From Pseudomonas fragi (lineage in GTDB: Bacteria; Pseudomonadota; Gammaproteobacteria; Pseudomonadales; Pseudomonadaceae): a stretch of 53,349 nt of DNA. Below the pieces are notes generated by a model that was not told where the DNA came from, made no database searches, and saw only the letters and a list, made by a program, of their open reading frames with translations. A program made the translations under genes and the position numbers. Position 1 is the first letter of the stretch; each line of letters opens with the position of its first letter. Shown here one piece after another: positions 22,244 to 30,500 of the stretch. The stretch lies in assembly GCF_025426255.1 (NCBI RefSeq), contig NZ_CP104862.1:1-53349 (forward strand), written 5' to 3'.

Positions 22244-23221
22244 TTAACGAGGCGGTTGATATTTTTCAAAATATTGCCCCGCTAGTTTCTGCGAGATCTC
22301 AAGCTGGCCGTTGGATAGTTTTTTAGCTGCCAAATCTCGCACCTTCGTGGCTTCTGACGACCCTCCATTTGCAACAGCGACAGATAACCATACATACGCC
22401 ATGCCATTGTCCTGTGGGACACCTTTGCCTAGGAAGTAAATAGCTCCCAGTTTTGACTGAGCCTCGGCATTGCCCTGCTCGGCTGCCTTGCGATACCAGG
22501 CGACGGCCAGCTTGTCATTCTGCGCAACGCCTTTGCCCTTGGCGTAACTGTCCCCAAGAAAGAGGTGAGCTTCGGCATGGCCCTGTTCGGCGGCCTTGCG
22601 GAACCAGAAGACCGCCTGCTGTGCATCCTGCGCAACGCCGGTGCCTGTGGAATACCTGTCTCCGAGAAAAAGCTGACCATAGGAATTACCCTGTTCGGCG
22701 GCCTTGCGGAACCAGAAGACCGCCTGCTGTGCATCCTGCGCAACGCCGGTGCCAGTCGCATATTTATTTCCGAGTAACACCTGAGCGTCGGTATTGCCCT
22801 GCTCGGCGGCCTTACGATACCAGGCGACTGCCTGCTTGTTGTCCTGCGCAACGCCTTCGCCAGTGGCATATCTTTTTCCGAGTAACACTTGAGCGTCGGC
22901 ATGGCCCTGTTCGGCGGCCTTGCGGAACCAGAAGACCGCCTGCTGTGCATCCTGCGCAACGCCGGTACCTGTGGAATAGCTGTCTCCGAGAAGAAACTGA
23001 CCATCGGAATTACCTTGTTCGGCAGCCTTGCGATACCAGGCGACCGCCTGCTGTGGATCCCGCGCAACGCCGGTTCCATCAGCATTGCCCTGTTCGGCCA
23101 TTCTCTGTGATGTTGTTAAGTCCTGTGCATGCGCATAGTTGGCCAACTGAAGAAATCCCAGAGCAAGGAATAACGAGCAGGCATAGCCTTTACAACGATT
23201 TTTTACGATGAATCCGATCAC
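22244..23221 (-). CDS. Secreted Sel1-repeat protein
   Basis: A 325-residue protein with a signal peptide (about 1-32, ending AHA) and seven Sel1-like repeats of 36 residues, each of the form AxWYRKAAEQGNxxAQ...LGxxYxxGxGVAQD. Sel1 repeats are protein-binding scaffolds, often exported or periplasmic. Neighbouring DNA repeats are almost identical, and the first lacks about 13 residues, which points to recent unequal recombination. The start is a GTG after CAGGGAA. Partners are unknown. Confidence 0.85.
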   Translation of the reverse strand: MIGFIVKNRCKGYACSLFLALGFLQLANYAHAQDLTTSQRMAEQGNADGTGVARDPQQAVAWYRKAAEQGNSDGQFLLGDSYSTGTGVAQDAQQAVFWFRKAAEQGHADAQVLLGKRYATGEGVAQDNKQAVAWYRKAAEQGNTDAQVLLGNKYATGTGVAQDAQQAVFWFRKAAEQGNSYGQLFLGDRYSTGTGVAQDAQQAVFWFRKAAEQGHAEAHLFLGDSYAKGKGVAQNDKLAVAWYRKAAEQGNAEAQSKLGAIYFLGKGVPQDNGMAYVWLSVAVANGGSSEATKVRDLAAKKLSNGQLEISQKLAGQYFEKYQPPR

Positions 23222-23475
23222 TTCCCTGCGCTCACTTAATTCAAAGAAGTAGAGCTTAACGAATAGACCTGGATTGCGCTTTGGTTGTGTCGTCTATGCC
23301 AGGCGTGGCACCGGTAGATTTACCATAAACCCCGTTATTCGCAGGGGATGCACATAGTTGAGAATATTTCGCATTTACTGCTAGCCCGCTTTTCTCCGGC
23401 TCGCCGGCCAGGCCAATAGGTGGAATTATGGCTCAACCATGATTTAGCGCAGACTGTCGTAATGTCGTTTGTTAT

Positions 23476-23504
23476 GTGACATATTGTCACTTATATAGTG
23501 ACAT
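23476..23504. promoter_or_regulatory. GTGACA/TGTCAC operator cluster
   Basis: GTGACATATTGTCAC (23476-23490) is a perfect palindrome. A third GTGACA half lies at 23498-23503, 15 bp before the next ATG. Probably an operator for the adjacent gene. Confidence 0.65.
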
Positions 23505-23517
23505 AAATGGAGGCAAC

Positions 23518-24051
23518 ATGACTGACGCTGATGATTTTCCGAGTGTCGAACAGAACACGGCGGTGCTGGCCGAGACGTTGCGCGAGGATCTGTCCGAGCT
23601 GGGCTGGACGCCGGCTGCGCTGATGGATCGGATGCACTCCCTGGGCGACTACCGTTCGCCACAGACCATTCTCCGTGGCCTCAACCGCGCCTTGGCGGGC
23701 CAGATCCGGCCCTCGGGTGAACTGTTGGCCTTGGTGCGGCAGATGCTGCGCTTCAAACGCCGTTTGCTGCGCACCTACGGCGATGCGACGTGGACGCGGC
23801 TGGGCGACGGTTCGCACACCACGCGGATCGAGGACTTCACGATCACGCTTGTGCCGCAGAGCAAGGGCCGCTGGCTGGTGAACGTGGTGCACAAGGATGG
23901 CTTCAGCCCACCCTGGCCGCGCTGGCAAGACGATCTGGAGGCCGCGAAGCACATGGCCTTCATCACGTTGGACAACGCCCAGAACTGGCTGCTGGAGTAC
24001 GCTGAAGGGCAGGCCCGCGAGGCGGCAGAAAAACAGGGTAGTGCCGGGTAG
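23518..24051 (+). CDS. Hypothetical soluble protein, possible regulator
   Basis: A 177-residue protein. The N-terminus (LSELGWTPAALMDRMHSLGD, then YRSPQTILRGLNRALAGQI) has a lambda-repressor-like HTH look. The middle is beta-rich (WTRLGDGSHTTRIEDFTITL). The ATG at 23518 follows GGAGGCAAC; an upstream GTG start lies inside the operator. No family is named. Autoregulation through the GTGACA sites is inferred. Confidence 0.6.
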   Translation: MTDADDFPSVEQNTAVLAETLREDLSELGWTPAALMDRMHSLGDYRSPQTILRGLNRALAGQIRPSGELLALVRQMLRFKRRLLRTYGDATWTRLGDGSHTTRIEDFTITLVPQSKGRWLVNVVHKDGFSPPWPRWQDDLEAAKHMAFITLDNAQNWLLEYAEGQAREAAEKQGSAG

Positions 24052-24077
24052 GCCTGACGCCACGCCTGAGCAGCCAA

Positions 24078-24102
24078 AGCCCGCTAATCGGCGGGCTTTT
24101 TT
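24078..24102 (+). terminator. Terminator
   Basis: Stem AGCCCGC/GCGGGCT followed by six T, just after the gene at 23518-24051. Confidence 0.8.
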
Positions 24103-24179
24103 GTGAGCACCGTTATTCGCAGTGCGCGTGGGTCATGGCTTGGCCTATCCTCTTGCACTTTAAATTACGGATGATCTTG

Positions 24180-24581
24180 ATGAAGTCCTTCGCTACGACC
24201 TTTTCACTGCTGCTGCTGATTTCGGCACCGGCGTTTTCTTGCGACTGGAAAGTCAGCAAAACTACGGATCAGATGACCGACGTGGTGACGTGTGCGGTGA
24301 CGTCCGGCAAAGCCAAAGTCTCTTTTTATCGGCACGGTACGGATCGCCCCAATGTCTACGACGGCAGTACCTACAGCGAATCCAACCTGAGAATCAGGAT
24401 CGACGACAACAAAATGATCTCGATGGGCGATAACGCGTACACACGACAAAAGGCCCTGGACGAGCTGCTGCCACAGCTGAAATCCGGGACACGCATTCGT
24501 ACCAGTTTTAATGACTATCCCGAATACAAAGAAGGGGATGCGCCGCTGTGTAATCTCCAAAAACTATTGGACGCCTGTTGA
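24180..24581 (+). CDS. Small exported protein
   Basis: A 133-residue protein with a clear signal peptide (MKSFATTFSLLLLISAPAFS) and four cysteines in the mature part (CDW, VTCAV, PLCNL, DAC-end), so probably two disulfides. No family is recognised. The ATG at 24180 directly begins the signal peptide; earlier in-frame ATGs add a poor leader. Confidence 0.65.
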   Translation: MKSFATTFSLLLLISAPAFSCDWKVSKTTDQMTDVVTCAVTSGKAKVSFYRHGTDRPNVYDGSTYSESNLRIRIDDNKMISMGDNAYTRQKALDELLPQLKSGTRIRTSFNDYPEYKEGDAPLCNLQKLLDAC

Positions 24582-24599
24582 AAGGCCAGGTGGGGATCG

Positions 24600-24959
24600 C
24601 TATCGGTTGAAAATTTGAATCGACGGCACTCCTTTAGCGAATTGGCAGACGGCCTGATATTCCAGTTGTAAACCAAAAGCGTTCTTGGCTTCGAAATCCA
24701 TTTTGACTCTAGACGTTCCTCCTGGGCCTTTCCGGTCACTTGACGTGCCTACCAGCTCGTGGAGGACGACTGTCGAGGGGTTGCTTGCAGAGGTCTTGAT
24801 CAGCTCAGAGCATTTCATTATTTCCGCTGAGCTAGCTTTTTCGGGCTTTGGCTCTATCGGTTTTTTCTCCGCCGGCCACAAGATCCAACTGAAGAGTACA
24901 ACCCCAACAATCCCCGCAAAAATCCATTCAAATTTGCTATAGCCCAGCATTGAAACCAT
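24600..24959 (-). CDS. Membrane-anchored hypothetical protein
   Basis: A 119-residue protein with one N-terminal membrane helix (about 11-29), a lysine-proline linker and a soluble domain (VLHELVGTSSDRKGPGGTSR, then VKMDFEAKNAFGLQLEYQAV) that likely sits in the periplasm. Convergent with the exported protein gene. Function unknown. Confidence 0.6.
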   Translation of the reverse strand: MVSMLGYSKFEWIFAGIVGVVLFSWILWPAEKKPIEPKPEKASSAEIMKCSELIKTSASNPSTVVLHELVGTSSDRKGPGGTSRVKMDFEAKNAFGLQLEYQAVCQFAKGVPSIQIFNR

Positions 24960-25133
24960 TCCTTTTTTGAGCCTACCAGCGGTAGCTTGGGGTGATTGAA
25001 TCTAATGGCAATTTAACATGATCTAGGGGTTGATTGATCGGCCCGTGCCTCGTGAAAAGCATGCAAACCCACCCCAAAATTCTGCGGATTCAGGCCCTAT
25101 GCTGACTCCTTACTATTTTTGAGGGAGGGCACC

Positions 25134-25361
25134 ATGTTCAATTTTTGGAAAAAACGTCGCGAAGCCGAGCAGCAGCGCAAAGCCGACCAGGTGCTGTGGG
25201 CCCATGACGCCGAACAGCAGCGCAAGATCGAGCAGTTGTTGCGTACCCAGAAGGAGTTCCTGGTGCTGTACGAGCTGCCGGCCAGGCCAGCGACCTTGCA
25301 AGACGAGCTGGCCACCGTGAAAGCGAGTATTGAGAGGGGGCTGAGGGATGATCGGGGGTGA
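25134..25361 (+). CDS. Small helical protein
   Basis: A 75-residue charged coiled protein (MFNFWKKRREAEQQRKADQV, then EQQRKIEQLLRTQKEFLVL). A strong GGGAGGG site precedes the ATG. No family is recognised. Confidence 0.6.
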   Translation: MFNFWKKRREAEQQRKADQVLWAHDAEQQRKIEQLLRTQKEFLVLYELPARPATLQDELATVKASIERGLRDDRG

Positions 25362-25411
25362 TTCAACGTGAGCCGCTGGGTTTTTGCCCCTGGCATTTAA
25401 CGATAATCCCG

Positions 25412-25534
25412 TTACGAGTAACGCGCGGGGTACCCTTCGGCGGCGGCCAACTCGGCGTAAGCCGCCTTCAGCGCCGCCCGGGTGACCATGGCCAACTCGA
25501 TCAGCGCGGCATCGAACGCATCAATCATGGACAT
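25412..25534 (-). CDS. 40-residue helical protein
   Basis: A short frame, MSMIDAFDAALIELAMVTRA then ALKAAYAELAAAEGYPARYS. Its ATG is preceded by the same CTGAAAGGAACCCCG block as the next gene upstream (25815), so both appear to be duplicated translation units. Probably last of a three-gene set. Confidence 0.5.
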   Translation of the reverse strand: MSMIDAFDAALIELAMVTRAALKAAYAELAAAEGYPARYS

Positions 25535-25550
25535 GGCGGGGTTCCTTTCA

Positions 25551-25580
25551 GGCGGAAAAGTCTTTCCGATTAGGGGTAAA
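25551..25580. repeat. 30-bp dispersed repeat, copy 2
   Basis: Partner of 11659-11688; contains CGGAAAAGTCTTTCCG followed by TTAGGGGTAAA. It lies between two small minus-strand genes near repA. Confidence 0.7.
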
Positions 25581-25596
25581 GTTTTTCGGTACCTGC

Positions 25597-25815
25597 TCAG
25601 TGCAGCACCCGGGCCGGCCCGTCGCCTAGTTGCTGAGCCAAGGCCTCGGCCTCGACGCCCAAGGCTTCAATTAACCGCCGGGTGCGGGCTTCTTTCTCGG
25701 CAAGGTGGGGGTCGCCGTGCGCGCGAATTCGCACGAGGACGGCTTCGGCGCTGGCCAATTGGGCGCGAATTCGTGCCAGTTCTTTGCGCGCACTGTCGAG
25801 GGTGTAGTCGACCAT
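25597..25815 (-). CDS. Small coiled-coil protein
   Basis: A 72-residue helix-rich protein (LDSARKELARIRAQLASAEA, then EARTRRLIEALGVEAEALAQ). It begins 14 bp after the gene at 25830-26126. Likely forms a dimer or complex with its neighbours. Function unknown. Confidence 0.6.
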   Translation of the reverse strand: MVDYTLDSARKELARIRAQLASAEAVLVRIRAHGDPHLAEKEARTRRLIEALGVEAEALAQQLGDGPARVLH

Positions 25816-25829
25816 GTCCGGGGTTCCTT

Positions 25830-26126
25830 TCAGTCGCGCTCAGCGCGCATTTCGTCTTCGATGGTCTGGATTTCGGCGGCGAGGTGCCGCTCGGCCGCCT
25901 GCAGTTCGGCCAGGCGATCGGCTTCGACCCGTTCAATGTCATGGACGAACTGGCTGTAAACCGCGGGACTAATCGCTCCTTGGCTGAACACCCCTTGCAC
26001 GTAACCCAAGGCAAGCCAGCCCTTATTTCTGACTGCCGTCCGGTCCTGGCCTTCACGGATCAGTTCGACGGTCGCGGCACACCGCTCGGCCGCCTCGGCA
26101 CTCTCTACTGCGGTATAGATCTGCAT
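25830..26126 (-). CDS. Small coiled-coil protein upstream
   Basis: A 98-residue protein with an N-terminal helix and a long C-terminal coiled coil (IERVEADRLAELQAAERHLA, then AEIQTIEDEMRAERD). First of three small genes directly downstream of repA on the same strand. Function unknown. Confidence 0.6.
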   Translation of the reverse strand: MQIYTAVESAEAAERCAATVELIREGQDRTAVRNKGWLALGYVQGVFSQGAISPAVYSQFVHDIERVEADRLAELQAAERHLAAEIQTIEDEMRAERD

Positions 26127-26170
26127 TGTGGCGTTCCTCCGGCTTGTTTCGACTGTTTTTAGTCACTTGA

Positions 26171-27121
26171 TTAAACCGATATTTCGGTTTTGAACTGAGG
26201 GGGAATATGCAGCTTGACGGACTTCATAACCAGAAACTGCGGGGTATCACTGATGCCTTCCACCAGCTCTGGGTAGAAAATACCGACCTCGGCCAGACGC
26301 TTCAGAAACTTGTGTTTGAAGTTCCTGGTTGCTTGAGCTGCTTTAGCGATCAGCGCTTTTTCGTCGGTGATAGCGTCTGTCGCGTTGCGCCCATAGCTCG
26401 AACCGAACTGTGCTTGTAATGCTCCCCACGGGATTTTGACCATGCCTTGGCCCTTGGCCTTGAGCAAGAACTGTCGGTAGCAAGCCCACGTGTAAATATC
26501 CATCGCCAAAGGCGACTGGCGAAGGTGATGCAACACGCGCAGGTCAACCGGAACCGGGGCACTGGTAACGTCCTCGAAGAAGTCGGCCGTTAGCGTCAAG
26601 GTGCTTTCCCAAAGGCTTCGCTCGTCAGGCTTTTTGGGGTTCCAGAACAAAAAGGCGCGCTTGGCGATCACCACGTTTTCAAGGCCGATTTCTGAGTCGC
26701 GGGAACCGTCCAGAGAAATCATGGATGAAAACAGCCGGTGAGCCTGTTTCTTCAATGAGCTGATGTATTGACCATCGTTAGGCATCCCCAGCTTGCCTAG
26801 AAACTCGGATTGCGAGCGGCCTAGTTCCAGCTCGCGGCTTTGAGTTACAACGGCCTCTGAGCATATCCAGGCCAGCAGTGAGCGAGGCACTGAACCGTAT
26901 GGAACCCCTATCGACGGTTTGCCGACAATCGAGAGCGTGACAATGCCGTTTGTGCGCTCGAAGTAGCTTGCTTTGGGGTCGGTATGGGGCAACGTCGCTT
27001 GAACCAGTGAGCGGGACATATAGCCCAACATCCCGGCGCTTTTCGCGTCCTCGTACTCGATAGCAAGACTCTCGCGAATCATGCTGTCGATACGGCGACC
27101 GAGGGGCACTATCTCTGTCAT
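26171..27121 (-). CDS. repA: Plasmid replication initiator RepA
   Basis: A 316-residue initiator. The middle and end fit the RepA_C-type family of IncW and relatives: FWNPKKPDERSLWESTLTLT, then SPLAMDIYTWACYRQFLLK (helical core), and KFLKRLAEVGIFYPELVEG. It would bind iterons and start replication. The gene overlaps resP by 4 bp (ATGA), as in the resP-repA pair of R388. The candidate iterons lie 9 kb away, and none is clear next to the gene, so the origin it uses is open. Confidence 0.8.
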   Translation of the reverse strand: MTEIVPLGRRIDSMIRESLAIEYEDAKSAGMLGYMSRSLVQATLPHTDPKASYFERTNGIVTLSIVGKPSIGVPYGSVPRSLLAWICSEAVVTQSRELELGRSQSEFLGKLGMPNDGQYISSLKKQAHRLFSSMISLDGSRDSEIGLENVVIAKRAFLFWNPKKPDERSLWESTLTLTADFFEDVTSAPVPVDLRVLHHLRQSPLAMDIYTWACYRQFLLKAKGQGMVKIPWGALQAQFGSSYGRNATDAITDEKALIAKAAQATRNFKHKFLKRLAEVGIFYPELVEGISDTPQFLVMKSVKLHIPPQFKTEISV

Positions 27122-27756
27122 ACAGGCGTTCCTTCTCTTTCCAGTCCCTCACGTGCCCATGCCTGGGCGCGTTCAACCGTTCCTTTTGAACAGCCCAGCA
27201 GCTCGGCCGTTTTCCTGATCGAAAGTGTTTTGCGGGCTTCGATTATCCTGGCGTACATCTTCAGATTTGGCTGTCGCGGCTGGAGTCTGCCGGCTTGTTT
27301 CGCCGTGGCGATTCCCTGTGCCTGGCGAGTCCGGCGGTCTTCCCAATCCTTGCGGGCAAATGCGGCCATGAACTCGATCAGCATTTGAGCAATGGCTTTC
27401 TGTAGCCATGCCTCGACACCCTCGGTTGCGGGCTTCATCGCGGCATGAGTGACGGGCAAGTCAACGGCGACTACCTGGAGCCCGGCTTGTCCGATCTGGC
27501 GTTTAAGTGCCTCCCACATAGGCTGTGGCAGGCGGCTTAAACGGTCGATGGATTCGACTAGCAGAATGTCGCCTTCGGCGGCTTCGCTGAGCAAGCGCTG
27601 AAGCTCGGCGCGCTCGATGCTCGCACCTGATGCGTTCTCGACGTAGTAGGTTGTTATCCTGGCGCCGTGGTCGTGCGCAAACGACTTCAGTTGCTCACGG
27701 GCGCGGTTGGCATCCTGGTCGCGTGTGCTTGCACGCAGGTAGGCTCGAATAATCAT
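27118..27756 (-). CDS. Serine resolvase (ResP-like)
   Basis: A 212-residue serine recombinase. Catalytic Ser10 is in IIRAYLRASTRDQDANRARE; the family's ILLVESIDRLSRLP helix lies near residue 68. The C-terminal HTH (IRKTAELLGCSKGTVERA) contacts DNA. It would resolve plasmid dimers. The ATG at 27756 directly begins the fold; the longer frame is not needed. A 10-bp inverted repeat suited to a res subsite lies 80 bp upstream. Confidence 0.88.
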   Translation of the reverse strand: MIIRAYLRASTRDQDANRAREQLKSFAHDHGARITTYYVENASGASIERAELQRLLSEAAEGDILLVESIDRLSRLPQPMWEALKRQIGQAGLQVVAVDLPVTHAAMKPATEGVEAWLQKAIAQMLIEFMAAFARKDWEDRRTRQAQGIATAKQAGRLQPRQPNLKMYARIIEARKTLSIRKTAELLGCSKGTVERAQAWAREGLEREGTPV

Positions 27757-27835
27757 GTGTGAATCATTCGAGTGGATGTTTTTTTGGGTTGCGGCATGGC
27801 AGTACCTCCCTGTCCCTGTTTGGTGTCCCATTTAA

Positions 27836-27879
27836 TACTGTCCCTGTTAGGGTTGTAAATAGGCAATTTAGGGACAGTA
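27836..27879. other. Candidate res site
   Basis: TACTGTCCCT and AGGGACAGTA face each other 24 bp apart (44 bp in all), upstream of the resolvase gene. Extra TGTCCC copies lie at 27811 and 27824. This is the spacing of resolvase subsites. The rest of 27757-28114 shows no gene. Confidence 0.6.
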
Positions 27880-28129
27880 GTTTGCCTATCCCTTTTCGGG
27901 TGTACCCAAATGGGGTTGATCGCCTTCCCCCAAGCTGCCGATGGCTGGGTGGACTTGTCCGCCTTGACAGAAGCAGCCAACAAGCCGTACGGCGCGTTAG
28001 CCAGGCGAAAAAAAGCCGTCACCCCTGAGGGGTGCTTTAATAAAATCAATAATTCAATGAGCGCAGCAGGCGGAGCGCGATGAGTAAGCGGGTTCATAAA
28101 AATAACCTGACCGAATGAAGAGGCCCATG

Positions 28130-29704
28130 ATGAAAAATGAAAGTTGGCTAAAGCTTTTTAAAGCTATAGGATTACTTTCAATAGTTGCATTATCTAATAT
28201 TCATGCTGCGCCAGTAATTCAAAATTCTCAGAATCATTTATATAAAACCAAAGAGCTTGGCACTTCAAAATGGCAAATTGGCGCGCCAATTTTTACCCCT
28301 GTCAATCCCAATTTTAAAGATCCAAAGCCTGGACCTTCTTTTGTTCCACCTAAAGGTGATCCTCTAAATCCGGAAGTGGAAAAAATAAAAAACGCTTTTA
28401 AATTCACGCCTCCCGTTGGGGACCCCGGCGATCCTGATTGGGTAGAAGAAAAGAACGTCGAGCGAAATCACGAAAAATTTATATATGATCCACGTGATCC
28501 GTTATATTTTTTCGATCCGCACTCTATGAGTGAAAAAGAATTCCAAGATTTGTTGAAATGGCAAAAGACGATCGCCGCAGAACTAGCAACAATGGATGAA
28601 GAGCATGAGCAGATCAAAGAGGAAGCCGAAGCAAAAGACAGAGAAAGATTCGAAAAAGTTCACGATGATCGTAAGCGTGAGCAAGCAGAAGCTAAATATA
28701 GGGAAGAAAGGGCAAGAATCGCGAAGGAGGAAGCTGAGCAAAACGCGGCAGCTGCCGCAAGAGAGCGTAAACAGCTTCAGGTTGAGCAAGAAACTGATGC
28801 AGCTTTCAATGACCGTATGATACGTGAGTCTGAAATGGCTAAACAACGGGCTCGTGATAGTGAGAAGCGTGAGAAAGATCTAGCGAATGAAGCAAAAATA
28901 TTAAAAAAAGCCGCAGAGTTTTCAACAGAACAGACGGTTAAAAGAGAATCAAAAGAAGTGTCCCAAAAGACTTCAGATTGGGCTGCGCGGAGCAGAGAGC
29001 AGAGGCTCGCTGCATCTGAGGGGCATTCATTAGAGAGGGTTTTAGAGGCTGAGACGAGGAGAGATAGAGCGAGTGTAGAGGCACAACATGCGAGAGATGA
29101 ATCACTTCGTTTAAAAAAAGAGATTGATAAAGCAAACAACGAAAGTGAGGAATTAAAGAAGAATATTGCTCAGGCAAATGATAAGGCTATCGCTAATAGT
29201 CGCATTGCCACTTTTTATGATGGGTACATTAAGGTAGAGAAAGCAGCACAGATTCATCGAAATAGAATTATCGATGCGACTGTTCAAGCAAGTAACGTGG
29301 CAGGAGGTAAGCTGTATATTAATAGTACCTATAGGCTACCTTTTGCACCTACCCATAGCGGGCCGTCTGCGCCGGATAGAGGGGTGCAGAACAAAACTAA
29401 GTATTCTTCAGGGCATTATGCAGGAGCAGTTGATATAGGGTTTACTAACTATTCGGTGGAATTGGCTCATATTATTATTCAAGAGGCTGTGGATAGCCTA
29501 GGAGGTGACTATTTTGGACTATTAGAAGAGGTAGTGCCAGAGAAAGATGTTAATGGAAAAACGATTAATGTCCAATACAATACGTTTTTTCACCCCGGAA
29601 GTAAGGGTGAAAGAGTTAGGCAGACAGCCGAAAAATCTACCGCTGAAGGCACACATATGCACATAGCGCCATGTCTTGTAAAAAATCATTGTCCACGTCA
29701 TTAA
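28130..29704 (+). CDS. Secreted coiled-coil protein with M15-like C-terminal domain
   Basis: A 524-residue protein from an AT-rich gene unlike its neighbours. It has a signal peptide (about 1-27, ending IHA), a proline-aspartate repeat region (40-140), a long charged coiled coil (about 150-375), and a globular end. The end has SGHYAGAVDIGF (His429, Asp435) and GTHMHI (His509, His511), the zinc-ligand layout of M15/LAS peptidases with one residue missing between His and Asp. It could act on peptidoglycan, perhaps as a bacteriocin-like or effector protein. Function is inferred. Confidence 0.6.
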   Translation: MKNESWLKLFKAIGLLSIVALSNIHAAPVIQNSQNHLYKTKELGTSKWQIGAPIFTPVNPNFKDPKPGPSFVPPKGDPLNPEVEKIKNAFKFTPPVGDPGDPDWVEEKNVERNHEKFIYDPRDPLYFFDPHSMSEKEFQDLLKWQKTIAAELATMDEEHEQIKEEAEAKDRERFEKVHDDRKREQAEAKYREERARIAKEEAEQNAAAAARERKQLQVEQETDAAFNDRMIRESEMAKQRARDSEKREKDLANEAKILKKAAEFSTEQTVKRESKEVSQKTSDWAARSREQRLAASEGHSLERVLEAETRRDRASVEAQHARDESLRLKKEIDKANNESEELKKNIAQANDKAIANSRIATFYDGYIKVEKAAQIHRNRIIDATVQASNVAGGKLYINSTYRLPFAPTHSGPSAPDRGVQNKTKYSSGHYAGAVDIGFTNYSVELAHIIIQEAVDSLGGDYFGLLEEVVPEKDVNGKTINVQYNTFFHPGSKGERVRQTAEKSTAEGTHMHIAPCLVKNHCPRH

Positions 29705-29742
29705 AATACTTTGCCGGCACGGTGCGTTAGTCAGGAAAAGAA

Positions 29743-29766
29743 AAGCCGGCGCTGGGCCGGCTTTCT
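29743..29766 (+). terminator. Terminator
   Basis: Stem AGCCGGC/GCCGGCT plus a short TTTCT after the AT-rich gene. Confidence 0.65.
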
Positions 29767-29780
29767 GTGCTTGGGGGTAG

Positions 29781-30035
29781 TTACATTGACGGTCGTTTCA
29801 ATGTAGCTCGGGCGGTTTCATTGAGCTGCTGTTCTTGAACATAGCTACCGATACCGCCTGGTGGGGAGAGTGCTGGTGTCGAATAGGTGCCTTGCACGCT
29901 AGTGGCATTACTCACAATCATTCCTACCACGTCACCTGTATCTGTCACAGCCCAGCCAGCAACGGGCATAGCGGTCTTTCCGCCGCTGCTGATCCAATAC
30001 CAGCCAGTGCAGGCCGAGAAACTTACAAACTTCAT
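29781..30035 (-). CDS. Hypothetical small protein
   Basis: An 84-residue protein, beta-like in the first half (MKFVSFSACTGWYWISSGGK, then AGWAVTDTGDVVGMIVS) and loose in the second. It follows the membrane protein gene by 10 bp on the same strand. No family is recognised. Confidence 0.55.
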   Translation of the reverse strand: MKFVSFSACTGWYWISSGGKTAMPVAGWAVTDTGDVVGMIVSNATSVQGTYSTPALSPPGGIGSYVQEQQLNETARATLKRPSM

Positions 30036-30045
30036 GCACGTCTCC

Positions 30046-30450
30046 TTACGAATTTAGAAAAAGTGGTTCTGGTGAAATCCACATCACCAGCGAGTCAAAC
30101 AACCAGCGGATACAGAAGGAGCCGAAGCTGACCGCGATCAGCGCCCATATGATCTTGGTTTTTTCCGGTGAGGCATCGAGGCCAAAGATGACAATGGGTA
30201 ATGCAATCACGGTGGGAACGGCGATCAGGCCCATAAGCAAGCGCAGCGGGCCGCGCAGCCACATCAGCACCATGACTAGGAAGTGACGAAAAAAGACACT
30301 CGCGGCATTTCTACCGGCATTGCCGGGCTCGATGCTGCCGCCTTCATCGCCGCCGCCAGTGCGTGGGTTGTCCTCGTTCGCTGCCTTTCTAGGCGCGGCC
30401 GGGCGACCGGTGCCTATGTCGTAGACGTTTCCCTTCGGTGCCTTTTTCAT
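30046..30450 (-). CDS. Small membrane protein upstream of transfer genes
   Basis: A 134-residue protein with a disordered, glycine-rich first 45 residues, then three hydrophobic segments (about 53-66, 70-90 and 98-125). It is between the H-NS-like gene and the 84-residue gene. Function unknown. Confidence 0.6.
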   Translation of the reverse strand: MKKAPKGNVYDIGTGRPAAPRKAANEDNPRTGGGDEGGSIEPGNAGRNAASVFFRHFLVMVLMWLRGPLRLLMGLIAVPTVIALPIVIFGLDASPEKTKIIWALIAVSFGSFCIRWLFDSLVMWISPEPLFLNS

Positions 30451-30500
30451 GTCCCACTCCTATTTTCGGCCTGCCGGCTCCTGCCCTGGTGGGGAGTAGC

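Noticed and set aside
22453..23211. 252-codon plus-strand frame opposite the Sel1 gene
   Set aside because: Repeats in it mirror the Sel1 units, and the minus frame has a signal peptide and a known repeat.
23332..24122. CCGTTATTCGCAG direct repeats at 23332 and 24110 as att sites
   Set aside because: Only 13 bp, with unrelated flanks and no recombinase between them; chance or a minor duplication is possible.
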